The position numbers were made by a program, and so were the translations under genes. 64,000 nt of DNA, taken from positions 24,900 to 88,899 of the forward strand of contig NZ_BSDI01000025.1 of NCBI RefSeq assembly GCF_027923225.1. Reading direction: 5' to 3'. The stretch comes from Phytohabitans aurantiacus. Its GTDB lineage: Bacteria > Actinomycetota > Actinomycetes > Mycobacteriales > Micromonosporaceae. The notes below the pieces were generated by a model. The model was not told the DNA's origin and searched no databases. It was given only the letters and a program-made list of their open reading frames with translations. Shown here piece after piece: positions 33,896 to 42,700 of this stretch. Each line of letters begins with the position of its first letter. The stretch's first letter is position 1.

Positions 33896-34214
33896 GCACG
33901 GCGGCGGCGTTCAGGATGTTGGCCGCGGTCTTGTCTGCGGCCTCGGAGTTGGTGGCACCGTTGATGATGTTCTCGGCCATCTCCATGATCAGGCCCTGGA
34001 GCTTCGCCGCCGCGTCGATCGCGGTGACCACGGCCTCGTGCGCCGCGTCGAAGCGCGCGCCTTCCTCGCCGCCGCCGGCCGGCCTCCCATCCAACTGGGC
34101 GCGCACCCGGGCGGAGGCGTCGACGATCGGGGCCAGAGCCTCGGTGGCGGCGGTGCGTATCTTGACGCCGCCCTCGATGGCGAGCTCCGGGTCGATCAGC
34201 ATGCCGTCGGCCAT
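33870..34214 (-). CDS. small helical ESX/EspC-like protein, probable partner of the giant effector
   Basis: 114 residues with no signal peptide or membrane segment and an almost wholly helical composition: MLIDPELAIEGGVKIRTAATEAL, then DAAHEAVVTAIDAA and MEMAENIINGATNSEAADK. Size and pattern match the EspC/DUF2580-type type VII secretion targets rather than canonical WXG100 (no W-x-G). Its ATG is 1 nt after the stop of the YbaB-like gene, and its own end overlaps the giant gene's start by 26 nt, so the three are one translational unit. Likely role: co-secreted heterodimer partner or chaperone presenting the giant protein to EccC. I see no YxxxD/E motif in it. Confidence 0.8.
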   Translation of the reverse strand: MADGMLIDPELAIEGGVKIRTAATEALAPIVDASARVRAQLDGRPAGGGEEGARFDAAHEAVVTAIDAAAKLQGLIMEMAENIINGATNSEAADKTAANILNAAAVHDIADFKF

Positions 34215-34215
34215 G

Positions 34216-34611
34216 TCAGCTCTCCCTCGTCATCGGTTCGAGTTCCTCGTCGAGCCGGCGGAAGATGGCCTCCATGTCGCCGCCGAGCGCGTTGCGGACG
34301 TCGTGCACGTCGAGGTACGCCGAAGCCGCCTCCTCGACAAGGCGGTTCGCCTCGGCTGCCGCCCGGCGGATCGTGTCGGTGATGGTCTCGGCGAGCTGCC
34401 GGGAGTCGGGGCGGCGGTAGACGCGCGGGTCGATGTCGAGCCGTTCCAGGTGGCCCTGGTTGCCGACCACCGCCTTGACCAGGCCGTCGGGAGACTTTGC
34501 CTCACCACGCACCTCGAGGATGCGGCGCCGCAGATCGCCTGCCCCGGCACGCATCCGCTCGAACTGCGCCATCAACTCCTCGGTGCGGGCCTTGATTGCG
34601 GCGTCGTCCAC
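34216..34611 (-). CDS. YbaB/EbfC-family protein of the T7SS effector operon
   Basis: 131 residues. An N-terminal helix (KARTEELMAQFERMRA) is followed by ILEVRGEAKSPDGLVKAVVGNQGHLERLDIDPRVYRRPDSRQ-type strands and a C-terminal helix, the YbaB/EbfC fold. In ESX loci this fold also occurs in EspL-type accessory proteins and is a regular companion of WXG100-like toxin genes. The GTG start at 34,611 has a GAGGAG site 7 nt upstream. It is the first gene of the leftward operon; its promoter lies in the 91-nt gap shared with mycP. The function may be nucleoid binding or substrate chaperoning; context favours the latter. Confidence 0.85.
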   Translation of the reverse strand: MDDAAIKARTEELMAQFERMRAGAGDLRRRILEVRGEAKSPDGLVKAVVGNQGHLERLDIDPRVYRRPDSRQLAETITDTIRRAAAEANRLVEEAASAYLDVHDVRNALGGDMEAIFRRLDEELEPMTRES

Positions 34612-34702
34612 AGTTGACTCCTCGCGGCGGGAGGCGTACCAACATCAAGAATAGGCGCACCGTCGCACATGTACAATCGGCCGGAGCTTCGACGGAGGAA
34701 CG
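34612..34702. promoter_or_regulatory. divergent promoter region, effector operon / mycosin
   Basis: 91 nt between two genes pointing apart. It carries GAGGAG for the leftward YbaB-like gene and GGAGGA (about 34,695) for mycP. The central part (caagaataggcg, acatgtacaat) is the most AT-rich stretch nearby. I cannot place -35/-10 boxes with confidence. Confidence 0.5.
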
Positions 34703-35977
34703 ATGTCCCGCGTTCGACGGCTCTTGCCCTTGCCGGCACTGCTGTTCACCATCAGTGGCCTCGTCGTCACACCGTCCGGCGCGCTCGCCGCGGCGGCGTG
34801 CACCAGCGATCCCCGCCCGGGCCAGGTGGTGTCACAGGTGCCGGTCGAGCAGCTCATCCTTGCCGCGCGCCGGGTCTGGCCGGCGACGACCGGCCGCGCG
34901 GTGACCGTAGCCGTGCTCGATACCGGTGTGGACGGTCGCCATCCCCAGCTTCGCGGCGCGCTGCGGCAGGGCTGGGACTTCGTGACGGACGAGCCGGGCG
35001 GCGCGGTGGACTGCGCGGGCCACGGCACGGCGGTCGCGGGCCTGGTGGGGGCGCGTCCGGCGGACGGGGTGGGGTTCGCCGGCATCGCGCCCGGCGCGAC
35101 CGTCCTACCGGTACGGATCGCGGATCGCCTGGTCAGCGGGGATCGCGTGCTCGCCGGTGTGCTGGCCAAGGCGATCCGGTGGGCGGCAGACCAGCGCGCC
35201 GGCGTCATCACCGTACCGGTGGTCGCCGACCGGCCCACCGCCGCGCTGGCCGCCGCCGTGGCGTACGCGCAGGCACGCGACGCGCTCGTGGTCGCCGCCG
35301 CCGGCACCAGGGCCAGCGAGCTGAACGCCGACCCGACCGTCGCCGACCAGCCCAGCTACCCGGCGGCGTACCCCGGCGTGCTCGGCGTGGGCGCGGTGGA
35401 CGCGGCGGGCGTACGGGTCAACAACTCGCCCGTAGGGTCCTATGTGGACATCGTGGCGCCCGGCTCCGACGTGCTGACCACGGCCCCGGCGCGCGGTCAC
35501 ACGACGCTGTCCGGCACCGCCATGGCCGCTCCGGCGGTCGCCGCCACCGCCGCCCTGGTGCGGGCGGCCAGGCCGGAGCTGAGCGCGGTCGAGGTGGCAC
35601 AACGCCTGGTGGCGACCGCCAACCCGGTCGCCGGCGGCGCGGGCAGCGTGGCGTACGGGGGCGGCATGGTCGACCCGTACCGTGCTGTCACCGAGGTGTT
35701 GCCCGGCGGCGACCCGCGGATCCAACCCGGGATGCCGGTACGCGACATCGACGAGGAGGCACTGCGCCGTGACGCGCGGTGGCGTTCGCTCGCCGCGTCG
35801 GCGGTCGCGATCGCGGCGGCCATCGGCCTGGCGCTACTCGGCTGCGCCGCCCTCCTGGTCGTTCACCGGCGGATGCGCCGCGGCCCCGGACCGGCACCGT
35901 CCACAGTCGAAACCCCTGGCGACGACGTCGAGCTGGCCGAGCTCTACTTCACGCCGCCGCGGCCGCCCCGCACGTGA
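34703..35977 (+). CDS. mycP: mycosin, membrane-anchored subtilisin-like serine protease of the T7SS
   Basis: 424 residues. Signal peptide at 1-30 (Arg-rich n-region, LLPLPALLFTISGLVV core, Ala-x-Ala end). S8 catalytic triad: Asp in VAVLDTGVDG (about residue 73), His in CAGHGTAVAGLVG (about 111), Ser in LSGTAMAAPAVAA (about 275). Single C-terminal transmembrane helix at about 366-388 followed by a short basic cytoplasmic tail. These are the hallmarks of MycP, which stabilises the ESX membrane complex and cleaves secreted ESX proteins. The ATG has GGAGGA 5 nt upstream. It is transcribed alone, away from the effector operon, and is closed by a strong hairpin. Confidence 0.95.
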   Translation: MSRVRRLLPLPALLFTISGLVVTPSGALAAAACTSDPRPGQVVSQVPVEQLILAARRVWPATTGRAVTVAVLDTGVDGRHPQLRGALRQGWDFVTDEPGGAVDCAGHGTAVAGLVGARPADGVGFAGIAPGATVLPVRIADRLVSGDRVLAGVLAKAIRWAADQRAGVITVPVVADRPTAALAAAVAYAQARDALVVAAAGTRASELNADPTVADQPSYPAAYPGVLGVGAVDAAGVRVNNSPVGSYVDIVAPGSDVLTTAPARGHTTLSGTAMAAPAVAATAALVRAARPELSAVEVAQRLVATANPVAGGAGSVAYGGGMVDPYRAVTEVLPGGDPRIQPGMPVRDIDEEALRRDARWRSLAASAVAIAAAIGLALLGCAALLVVHRRMRRGPGPAPSTVETPGDDVELAELYFTPPRPPRT

Positions 35978-35979
35978 TC

Positions 35980-36019
35980 AGGGCGTTTCCCAAGCGGCTG
36001 AGCACTTGGGAAACGCCCT
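35980..36019. terminator. bidirectional hairpin terminator between mycP and the esx operon
   Basis: A perfect 15-bp inverted repeat (agggcgtttcccaag / cttgggaaacgccct) with a 10-nt loop, starting 3 nt after the mycP stop and ending 13 nt before the convergent esx stop. There is no long U-tract, as is usual in high-GC actinobacteria. Confidence 0.85.
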
Positions 36020-36031
36020 GGATACGGTTGG

Positions 36032-36319
36032 TCACACCGCGAAGCGGTTGGTGTTGGCCGTCTCCGCGATCTGGGCCAGCTCGTTGGCCGAGACGACGCC
36101 GTCCTTGACAGCGTTGACGAACACGCCGACGTCGTCGCCGACGCCCCGCCAGATCGTCTGGAGCTGGTAGTACGCGTCGCGCGCGCTGCCTTCCCAGACG
36201 CTCAGCATCGGAGCGCAGGCGGCTTCCAGGTCGGCGATGTCGGCCAGGAGCCTGGCGCGCGTCGCCTCGAGGGACTGCGCGCCGGCGTCGAGAGCGCCGA
36301 AGTTGTATGCGGTCCGCAC
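36032..36319 (-). CDS. WXG100 family ESX secreted protein (EsxA-like)
   Basis: 95 residues, two helices around the signature turn SVWEGSARDAYY (W-x-G at about residue 42). Length and layout match WXG100/ESAT-6. The GTG start has a strong AGGAGG site that lies over the stop of the upstream esx partner (9-nt gap), so the two are coupled and should form the secreted heterodimer. It is the last gene of the eccD-eccB-esx-esx operon, ending in the hairpin shared with mycP. Confidence 0.93.
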   Translation of the reverse strand: MRTAYNFGALDAGAQSLEATRARLLADIADLEAACAPMLSVWEGSARDAYYQLQTIWRGVGDDVGVFVNAVKDGVVSANELAQIAETANTNRFAV

Positions 36320-36328
36320 GGTTTCCTC

Positions 36329-36700
36329 CTACGCTCCGGCCCAGTTGAGCGCGGCACGGGCCTGCCCGCCCTGCGCCCCCGAGCGCGACACTGCCTGCTC
36401 CGCTTCGAGGTCCTTGCCCGTGTACTCCTGCACCGACTCGCTGACCTTGTTGCACAGCGTGTTGAGGGCGTTGTTGAGCGCCGTCATGTCGGACTTCAGC
36501 AGGCCGTGCACGCCGTCCTGGTCGCTCTTGCCGAAGGCGTTGCTGGCCGCGCCCGCGAAGGTGGCGTCGTTGAGTTCGGCGGTGAGCTGGTTGCTCATCG
36601 TCGTTGCCGTGGCCCTGAGCTGCTCGACGACACCGAAGATGCGCACACCGGCGTCGTACATCGTCTGGGTATCGGTTACGTACCCATTTCCTGCTGGCAT
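36329..36700 (-). CDS. WXG100-like ESX partner protein (EsxB/CFP-10-like) with YxxxD export motif
   Basis: 123 residues, helical. The turn reads DATFAGAASNAF, so the Trp of W-x-G is replaced by Phe-Ala-Gly while the downstream A-x(3)-F is kept. After the second helix comes EYTGKDLE, a Y-x(3)-D match to the general T7SS secretion signal, followed by a flexible Gly/Ala tail. This is the pattern expected of the CFP-10-like half of an ESX pair, whose tail binds EccC. The start has a strong GGGAGGTGGG site. It lies directly upstream of the EsxA-like gene. Confidence 0.9.
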   Translation of the reverse strand: MPAGNGYVTDTQTMYDAGVRIFGVVEQLRATATTMSNQLTAELNDATFAGAASNAFGKSDQDGVHGLLKSDMTALNNALNTLCNKVSESVQEYTGKDLEAEQAVSRSGAQGGQARAALNWAGA

Positions 36701-36807
36701 AGCGTTTTCCCACCTCCCGAGGGGGGAACTGCTGTTAGTGGACAGTCAGGCATGAAGATCCTGATCGAAGGATACCGAGCCGCGCGGCGCCGCGAAAGAT
36801 CTCAACA
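36701..36807 (-). promoter_or_regulatory. eccB-esx intergenic region
   Basis: 107 nt. It holds the strong ribosome site of the esx pair (GGGAGGTGGG on the minus strand) and a GC-rich segment capable of pairing near 36,780. ESX proteins are needed in excess over the membrane complex, so a separate promoter here is plausible; I cannot define its boxes. Confidence 0.35.
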
Positions 36808-38241
36808 TCAGCCCAGTACCGGGCGGCGGGCGGCAACCGGGTCGAGTGGCGGTCCTTCGGGCATCCGCGCCACCACGGCGGCCGGCAGCCGCACCGGGGT
36901 CAGCGCACCGAAGCCCAGATAGCCCTGCACATTGGGATCCGACATGGCGTGCCGGACGCCCAGGTCCGTGACCAGGTAACGGGTGCCGCTCGGCGCCTCG
37001 GCGGACGGCATCGCCTCCACAATGGCCGCCCAGCCCGGTGCGACGGCGACGCGGTCGGCCAGCGGAACGCCCTGCGCCGTCCGGCGGGCCGAGGCCGCGC
37101 CCACGACGAGCTGGCCGGCGGGCGTGTCGACCACGAGCCGGGGCGGGTTCGCCGCGTCGCGGAACTCCGCGCAGATCGCCGATGTCGCGGCGCTGGCCGA
37201 GAACGGCGCGACGATGCGGGGTGCGGTCGCCGGCAGCGCCTCGGCGCCCACGGCCGGCACGGGCAGCTTCGCGGCCGCGGCGGCGTCGGCCGGGCTCAGC
37301 TCCAGGCCGCGCGGGGGCTGGCCGGGATACGCGGCGCGGGTGGCCGGGTCGGCCAGCAGCAGGTTGGCCTCCACCTCGGTGACGACGGCCAGCCGGGCGG
37401 CGTCGGCCACCAGGAAGTACTGGCGGGTGGCGCCGGCACTGTCCACAAAGTACACCTGGCCGATCCGGGCGCCGGCCACGGCGGTGGAGGCCGTGCCGCG
37501 CTTGTCGACGCGGCGTGCTGCCAGCGGCTCACCCGCCGGCAGCGCGTCGAGCAGAGCGGCGCTGACCGGGGTACGCGGCTGGCGGTCCAGGCCGAGCGCG
37601 GTGAAGACGACCTGCTGGTCGGCGATCGCGTACCGCCGCTGGTGCCAGACCAGGAAGAACCCGCCGCCGTCCACGTCTTGCGCCAGCAACGCGTCGTCAC
37701 CCAGGTCGCGGCCGACCTGCGCGCCGCGCCCGACCAGCAGCGAGGTCACCGCCGAGGCGCGGCCGCTGGCGTCGCGGGCCGGCTGCGCGCAGATGGTCCA
37801 CGGCGCGCCCAGCACCCGGCCCTTCGGCGGGACGGCGTCGGGTGCGCCCGGGATGCCCAGTACCGGCCCGCGTGGCACGCCCATCATGGACTTGGCGGAC
37901 ACCCGTACCGTCTTGGCGTCGCTCTCCTGCGCCAGTACCGCCGAGGTGAAGTTGGCCATCGGGTAGAGCACGCCTTGCCGGAAAACGAACCGGGTGCCGG
38001 TCTCCTTCTCCACGATGATGGACTGGCCGTCCCGCCAGTTGCGGTTGCCGCCGGGGCGGACCAGGGCGTAGACGCCCACCGCGGCCAGCGCCAGCACCGC
38101 CACCATCACGCCACCCAGCCCGGCCGCGAAGAGCCGGCGACCGGCCGGCTGCACCGGGTCGGTGTCGTGATGGGCGAAGGCGGAGACGACTCGCTGCATC
38201 ATGAACTGGTACGACTGCAACTGATCGCGGCGCGTGGGCAT
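36808..38241 (-). CDS. eccB: EccB, type VII secretion membrane component
   Basis: 477 residues from MPTRRDQLQSYQFMMQRVV, the conserved EccB start. A single transmembrane helix at about 43-63 (LFAAGLGGVMVAVLALAAVGVYAL) is followed by a large extracytoplasmic domain starting RPGGNRNW, with LYPMANFTSAVL, APWTICAQP and a second Cys in SAICAEF that would form the conserved disulfide. EccB forms the periplasm-facing part of the ESX core complex. The ATG lies 5 nt after the eccD stop, in the same operon. Longer upstream frames in this strand overlap eccD and lack EccB sequence. Confidence 0.95.
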   Translation of the reverse strand: MPTRRDQLQSYQFMMQRVVSAFAHHDTDPVQPAGRRLFAAGLGGVMVAVLALAAVGVYALVRPGGNRNWRDGQSIIVEKETGTRFVFRQGVLYPMANFTSAVLAQESDAKTVRVSAKSMMGVPRGPVLGIPGAPDAVPPKGRVLGAPWTICAQPARDASGRASAVTSLLVGRGAQVGRDLGDDALLAQDVDGGGFFLVWHQRRYAIADQQVVFTALGLDRQPRTPVSAALLDALPAGEPLAARRVDKRGTASTAVAGARIGQVYFVDSAGATRQYFLVADAARLAVVTEVEANLLLADPATRAAYPGQPPRGLELSPADAAAAAKLPVPAVGAEALPATAPRIVAPFSASAATSAICAEFRDAANPPRLVVDTPAGQLVVGAASARRTAQGVPLADRVAVAPGWAAIVEAMPSAEAPSGTRYLVTDLGVRHAMSDPNVQGYLGFGALTPVRLPAAVVARMPEGPPLDPVAARRPVLG

Positions 38242-38246
38242 TCCGG

Positions 38247-39632
38247 TTAGCCTGCCACGCCTCGCATGAGGCCGTACAGTCCCAGTACCGCGCAGGCGAT
38301 CGGGACCACGGCGAGGATCAGCAGGATCTCGCCGAGCTCGGCGATCCGTCCCAGGTAGACGGAGGGGCGGCGGTTCCGGTACCGGACGCCGATGGCGAGC
38401 ACCGCCAAGGCCAGGCCGGCCAGCGCCGGTACGGCCCACAGTGGACCGCCTCCGGCCAGGTCGTCCGCGTATCCGACGGCCAGCACCGCCAGCCCGATCA
38501 GGCCGCAGGTCAGCAACGGCAGCCGGTGCCGCAGCGTCGGGAAGAGGCGGGACCGCACCAGGTAGCCGGCGCTCACCACGGCGATGAGCACCGGCGCCGA
38601 GCCGCCCGCGGTACCAAGGATGACCAGGCCGATCGCGGCGACCGTGGCGACGCCCAGCAGCAGGCCGGTCAGCATCACGTCGGCGCGCGCGACGGCGGCG
38701 AACGTGGCGCCGGCGGTCGGCGCGGGCTCGTCCTTGACCAGGTCGGCCGCGGACCGCGGCAGGGTGGGCAGCGGCAACCTGCCCAGCCGGGCGGCCAGCA
38801 CCGGCCCGGCGGGGAGCAGCACGAGCAGTACCGCCTCGGCAGCCGCGGCCGCGCGTACCGCGTCGAGGGAGCCGAGCGCGGCGATGGCGGCGCCTCCCCC
38901 GGCGACCGCGGCCACCGCGGCGGCGACGAAGAGCCAGCGGCGTTCGGTCGCGGCGAACAGGCCGGCGACGGCGGCGACCAGCAGGAACGCGCAGGCGGTC
39001 AGCATATGCGGCGCGCCGAGGCCGGACAGCGGGGCGTCGCCGCCGAGCAGCAGCAGGCCGCCCGCGAACGCCGCCGGCAGGCCGAGCGCGCACACCGCGA
39101 AACCCGCCGCGGCGTCACCGAGCACGACGTTCAGCAGCGCCCCGGCGCCCAGGCAGAGCACGGTCAGGCCGAGGCACAGAAGCGCCGGGGCCGTCCAGTC
39201 AGGACCGTTGACCAGGCACACCGCCAGCGCGGCGACGACCAGGATCCCAGCGGCGGCGACGCCGGCCCAGCGGCTGACCCGCCCGTCCCAAAGGACGCCG
39301 CCCTGCCGGGCACCGGCCGCGATCGCCTCCACCACGTCGTCGTACTCGGGCTCCGGCCAGTCGGTGTGCGCCCGTACCAGATGCAGCAGCTCGCCGTCGC
39401 GAACGCCTTGCGCGACAGCGCTGCGGCCGACGTCGAGCAGCGTGCCGTCGGCGCGGCGCAGGATCCAGCCGCCCTGCTCGCCGGCCGAGTCGACGGTTTC
39501 CTCACCGGCGTGCGAGAGCAGCGCCGGCAGCAGCGCTGCCAGCACGAGGTGCTCCGGCAACGCCAGGTCGAGCCGGCGTTTCGGCGCGACGACGACGACC
39601 CGCGCCAGGCCGATGTCCGAGTCAACCGTCAT
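38247..39632 (-). CDS. eccD: EccD, multi-spanning type VII secretion membrane component
   Basis: 461 residues. Residues 1-110 form a ubiquitin-like cytoplasmic domain (ARVVVVAPKRRLDLALPEHLVLAALL, then WILRRADGTLLDVG). They are followed by about 11 hydrophobic helices to the C-terminus, ending LLILAVVPIACAVLGLYGLM. This is the EccD architecture; EccD dimers form the membrane vestibule of the ESX complex. The start MTVDSDIG has GGGAAGG upstream; the open frame extends much further 5' but runs antisense to eccC. First gene of the leftward eccD-eccB-esx-esx operon, divergent from eccC. Confidence 0.94.
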   Translation of the reverse strand: MTVDSDIGLARVVVVAPKRRLDLALPEHLVLAALLPALLSHAGEETVDSAGEQGGWILRRADGTLLDVGRSAVAQGVRDGELLHLVRAHTDWPEPEYDDVVEAIAAGARQGGVLWDGRVSRWAGVAAAGILVVAALAVCLVNGPDWTAPALLCLGLTVLCLGAGALLNVVLGDAAAGFAVCALGLPAAFAGGLLLLGGDAPLSGLGAPHMLTACAFLLVAAVAGLFAATERRWLFVAAAVAAVAGGGAAIAALGSLDAVRAAAAAEAVLLVLLPAGPVLAARLGRLPLPTLPRSAADLVKDEPAPTAGATFAAVARADVMLTGLLLGVATVAAIGLVILGTAGGSAPVLIAVVSAGYLVRSRLFPTLRHRLPLLTCGLIGLAVLAVGYADDLAGGGPLWAVPALAGLALAVLAIGVRYRNRRPSVYLGRIAELGEILLILAVVPIACAVLGLYGLMRGVAG

Positions 39633-39711
39633 GCCGACCGCCTTCCCTCGCTGTAGGCGTCTGTCTATCATGGCCGGCAAATCGTCGTGATCTAGAGATG
39701 GGGAAATCGGA
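39633..39711. promoter_or_regulatory. divergent promoter region eccD / eccC
   Basis: 79 nt between divergent core genes. It contains GGGAAGG for eccD (minus) and gatgggga for eccC (plus). The middle (gtctgtctatcatgg, cgtgatctagag) is comparatively AT-rich. A shared control region would keep the two halves of the machine in balance. Confidence 0.45.
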
Positions 39712-42700
39712 GTGAGTACCACGGCTCTGCGCCGTCCACCTCGCTCGCCCGCGCCGGAATACCCGACCGGCGAGGTGCTGCTCGATCCCCCGCCGGAGAT
39801 TCCCGCGCCGGGCGGCCGGCGCTGGGCGCAGATGATGATGCTGCTGCCGATGATGGCCGGCTCGGTGGCGATGGCGCTGATGTTCGCCGGAAACTCGCGC
39901 AGCACGCTGGCGTACGTGGCCGGCGGCCTGTTCGGGCTCTCCGCGCTCGGCATGATCGTGGCGTCGATGGGCATGTCCGCCGGTGGCTCGAACAAGCAGG
40001 AGATGCTGGCCGCACGCCGGGAGTACATGCGCCATCTGGCCCAGCGGCGCCGCGCCGTACGCCGGACCGTGGGCCGGCAGCGGGCCGCGCAGGTGCACCA
40101 GCATCCGGCGCCGGACGGGCTCTGGTCGGTGGCGGCCAGTCCCCGGCTGTGGGAGCGGCGGCCGGGTGACCCGGACTTCGCGACCGCCCGCATCGGCCTC
40201 GGCCCCGCGGAGCTTGCCACGCCGCTGATCCCGCCGGAGACGCGGCCCATCGAGGAGCTGGACCCCATGTGCGCGGTGGGCCTGCGCCGGTTCCTGCTCA
40301 CGTACTCGGTGGTGCCGGACCTGCCGGTGGTCATGGCGCTGGACGGCTTCGCCCGCGTGTACGTCCGGGGCGCCACCGACCGGACCAGGGCGCTGGTACG
40401 GGCGCTCATGGCGCACACCGCGACCTTCCACGCGCCGGACGACCTGCTGATGGCCGTCTGCGTCGCCGACGACCGGCGGCAGCACTGGGAGTGGGTGAAG
40501 TGGCTGCCGCACGCGCTGCACCCGCGGCGCACCGACGCGCTCGGCGCGATGCGCCTGGTGTCCGCGACGGTCACCGGCCTGGAGGCCATGTTGGACACTC
40601 TCGTGGCCGGCCGGAGCCGCTTCGGCGAACGGCTCCCCGGGTCGTCCGGCCCCAGCCCGCACCTGCTGGTCGTGGTCGACGGCGGTACGGTCACCGGCTC
40701 GGACCACCTGCTGATCGAAGACGGACTGGACGGCGCGACGGTGGTGCTGCTGGACACCGCCCCGCCGCGCCAGCTCGACCGGCACACGCTGGTGCTCGAC
40801 GTCGACGACGACGGGACGCTGCGTACGACCACATTCGACGGCGGCGCCGAGGCGGGCCGCGCCGACGCGCTGCGGCCGGCCGTGGCCGAGGCGCTGGCCC
40901 GGCAGATCTCGCGGTTCCGGCTGCCCACCACCGGGCGCTCGGAGCGGCGGATGTCCACCGACGTGGGCCTCGCCGACCTGCTGGACCTGGGCGACCCGTA
41001 CGACTTCGACCCGGCCCGCACGTGGGTGGTGCGGCCGAACCGGGACCGGCTGCGGGTGCCGATCGGGGTAGGCCCCGACGGTACGCCGCTGGAGCTGGAC
41101 CTGAAGGAGTCGGCGCAGGACGGCATGGGCCCGCACGGCCTGCTCATCGGCGCGACCGGTTCGGGCAAGTCGGAGCTGCTGCGCACGCTGGTACTGGCCC
41201 TGGCCGCCACGCACGACCCGGAGCTGCTCAACTTCGTCCTGGTCGACTTCAAGGGCGGCGCCACGTTCACCCGGCTGGACGCGCTTCCGCACACCAGCGC
41301 GGTCATCACCAACCTCGTGGACGAGCTGCCGCTGGTCGACCGCATGACCGAGGCGCTCAACGGCGAGCTCCTGCGCCGGCAGGAACTGCTGCGCGGGGCC
41401 GGCAACTTCGCCTCGCAACGCGACTACGAGCGGGCGCGGGCCAGCGGTGCCGCCCTCGCCCCGCTGCCCAGCCTGCTCATCGTCTGCGACGAGTTCTCGG
41501 AGCTGCTGAGCGCCAAGCCCGACTTCGTCGACATGTTCGTCCAGATAGGACGCGTCGGCCGTTCACTTGGCGTACACCTGCTGCTCGCCTCGCAGCGGCT
41601 GGAGGAGGGCCGGCTGCGCGGGCTGGACACCCACCTGTCGTACCGGATCGGCCTGCGGACGTTCTCGGCGGTGGAGAGCCGGATCGTGCTGGGTGACACC
41701 GCCGCGTACGAGCTGCCCCGCTCCCCCGGCCACGGCTACCTGCGCTTCGCCACCGAGCCGCTGCGCCGTTTCCGGGCCGCGTACGTCTCCGGGGTGCACC
41801 GCCGCGCCGACGGCTCCGACGCCACCGCCGTCGACGCCGACCGGGTGCTCTTCTACACCACGCAGTACGTCGCCCAGGTCGCCGAGCCGGATCCGGCCAC
41901 GCAACGGGTCGACGAGGAGGCGCAGGGTGAGAGCCTGCTGGACATCCTGGTGGAGCGGATGCGCGGTCGCGGCGTACCGGCGCACCAGGTGTGGCTGCCC
42001 CCGCTGAAGGATCCGTCCACCCTGGACGCCCTGCTCCCGCCGCTGCGCCTCGATCCGGCGCGTGGCCTGACGACCGGCGAGCCGGCTCCGCACGGCGCGC
42101 TGCGGGCGCTGGCCGGCGTGGTGGACCGCCCGCTGCAACAGCGCCGTGACCCGCTGTGGCTGGACCTGTCCGGCGGCACCGGGCACCTGGTCGTCGTCGG
42201 GGCGCCGCAGAGCGGCAAGAGCATGCTGCTGCGCGGTGTCATCGCCAGCCTGGCGCTGGCCAGTACGCCCGCCGAGGTGCAGTTCTACGCGCTGGACTTC
42301 GGCGGTGGCGGGATGCTGGGCCTGCGCGACCTGCCGCACGTGGGCGGCGTCGCGACGCGGCTGGAGACGGGCGAGGTACGGCGCACCGTGGCCGAGGTGA
42401 ACCAGCTCCTTATCGAGCGGGAGCGAGCCTTCGCCCAGTACGGCGTCGACTCGATGGCCACGTACCGGCGGCTGCGGGCCGAGGGCCGGATCAACGACAG
42501 CTTCGGCGACGTGTTCCTGGTCATCGACGGCTGGGGCACGCTGCGGGCCGAGTTCGAGGAGCTGGAAGCCGCGGTGACCGCGATCGGCAACCGCGGCCCG
42601 TCGTACGGGATCCACCTGATCGCCGCCGCGACGCGCTGGATGGACCTGCGCATGGCCGTCCGGGACATCTTCGGCACCCGCCTGGAGCTGCGCCTGGGCG

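Noticed and set aside
31094..31213. Regular 12-nt repeat considered as a CRISPR-like array
   Set aside because: No unique spacers, unit far too short, and it encodes an in-frame GPAT tetrapeptide run in the linker.
35949..36713. 254-aa minus-strand frame over the esx pair
   Set aside because: It overlaps two well-defined ESX genes in another frame and would cross the hairpin terminator; Arg-rich composition without domains.
39622..41418. Long minus-strand extension of the eccD frame over eccC
   Set aside because: Sequence upstream of MTVDSDIG does not resemble EccD and lies opposite the EccC N-terminus; a good ribosome site supports the shorter start.
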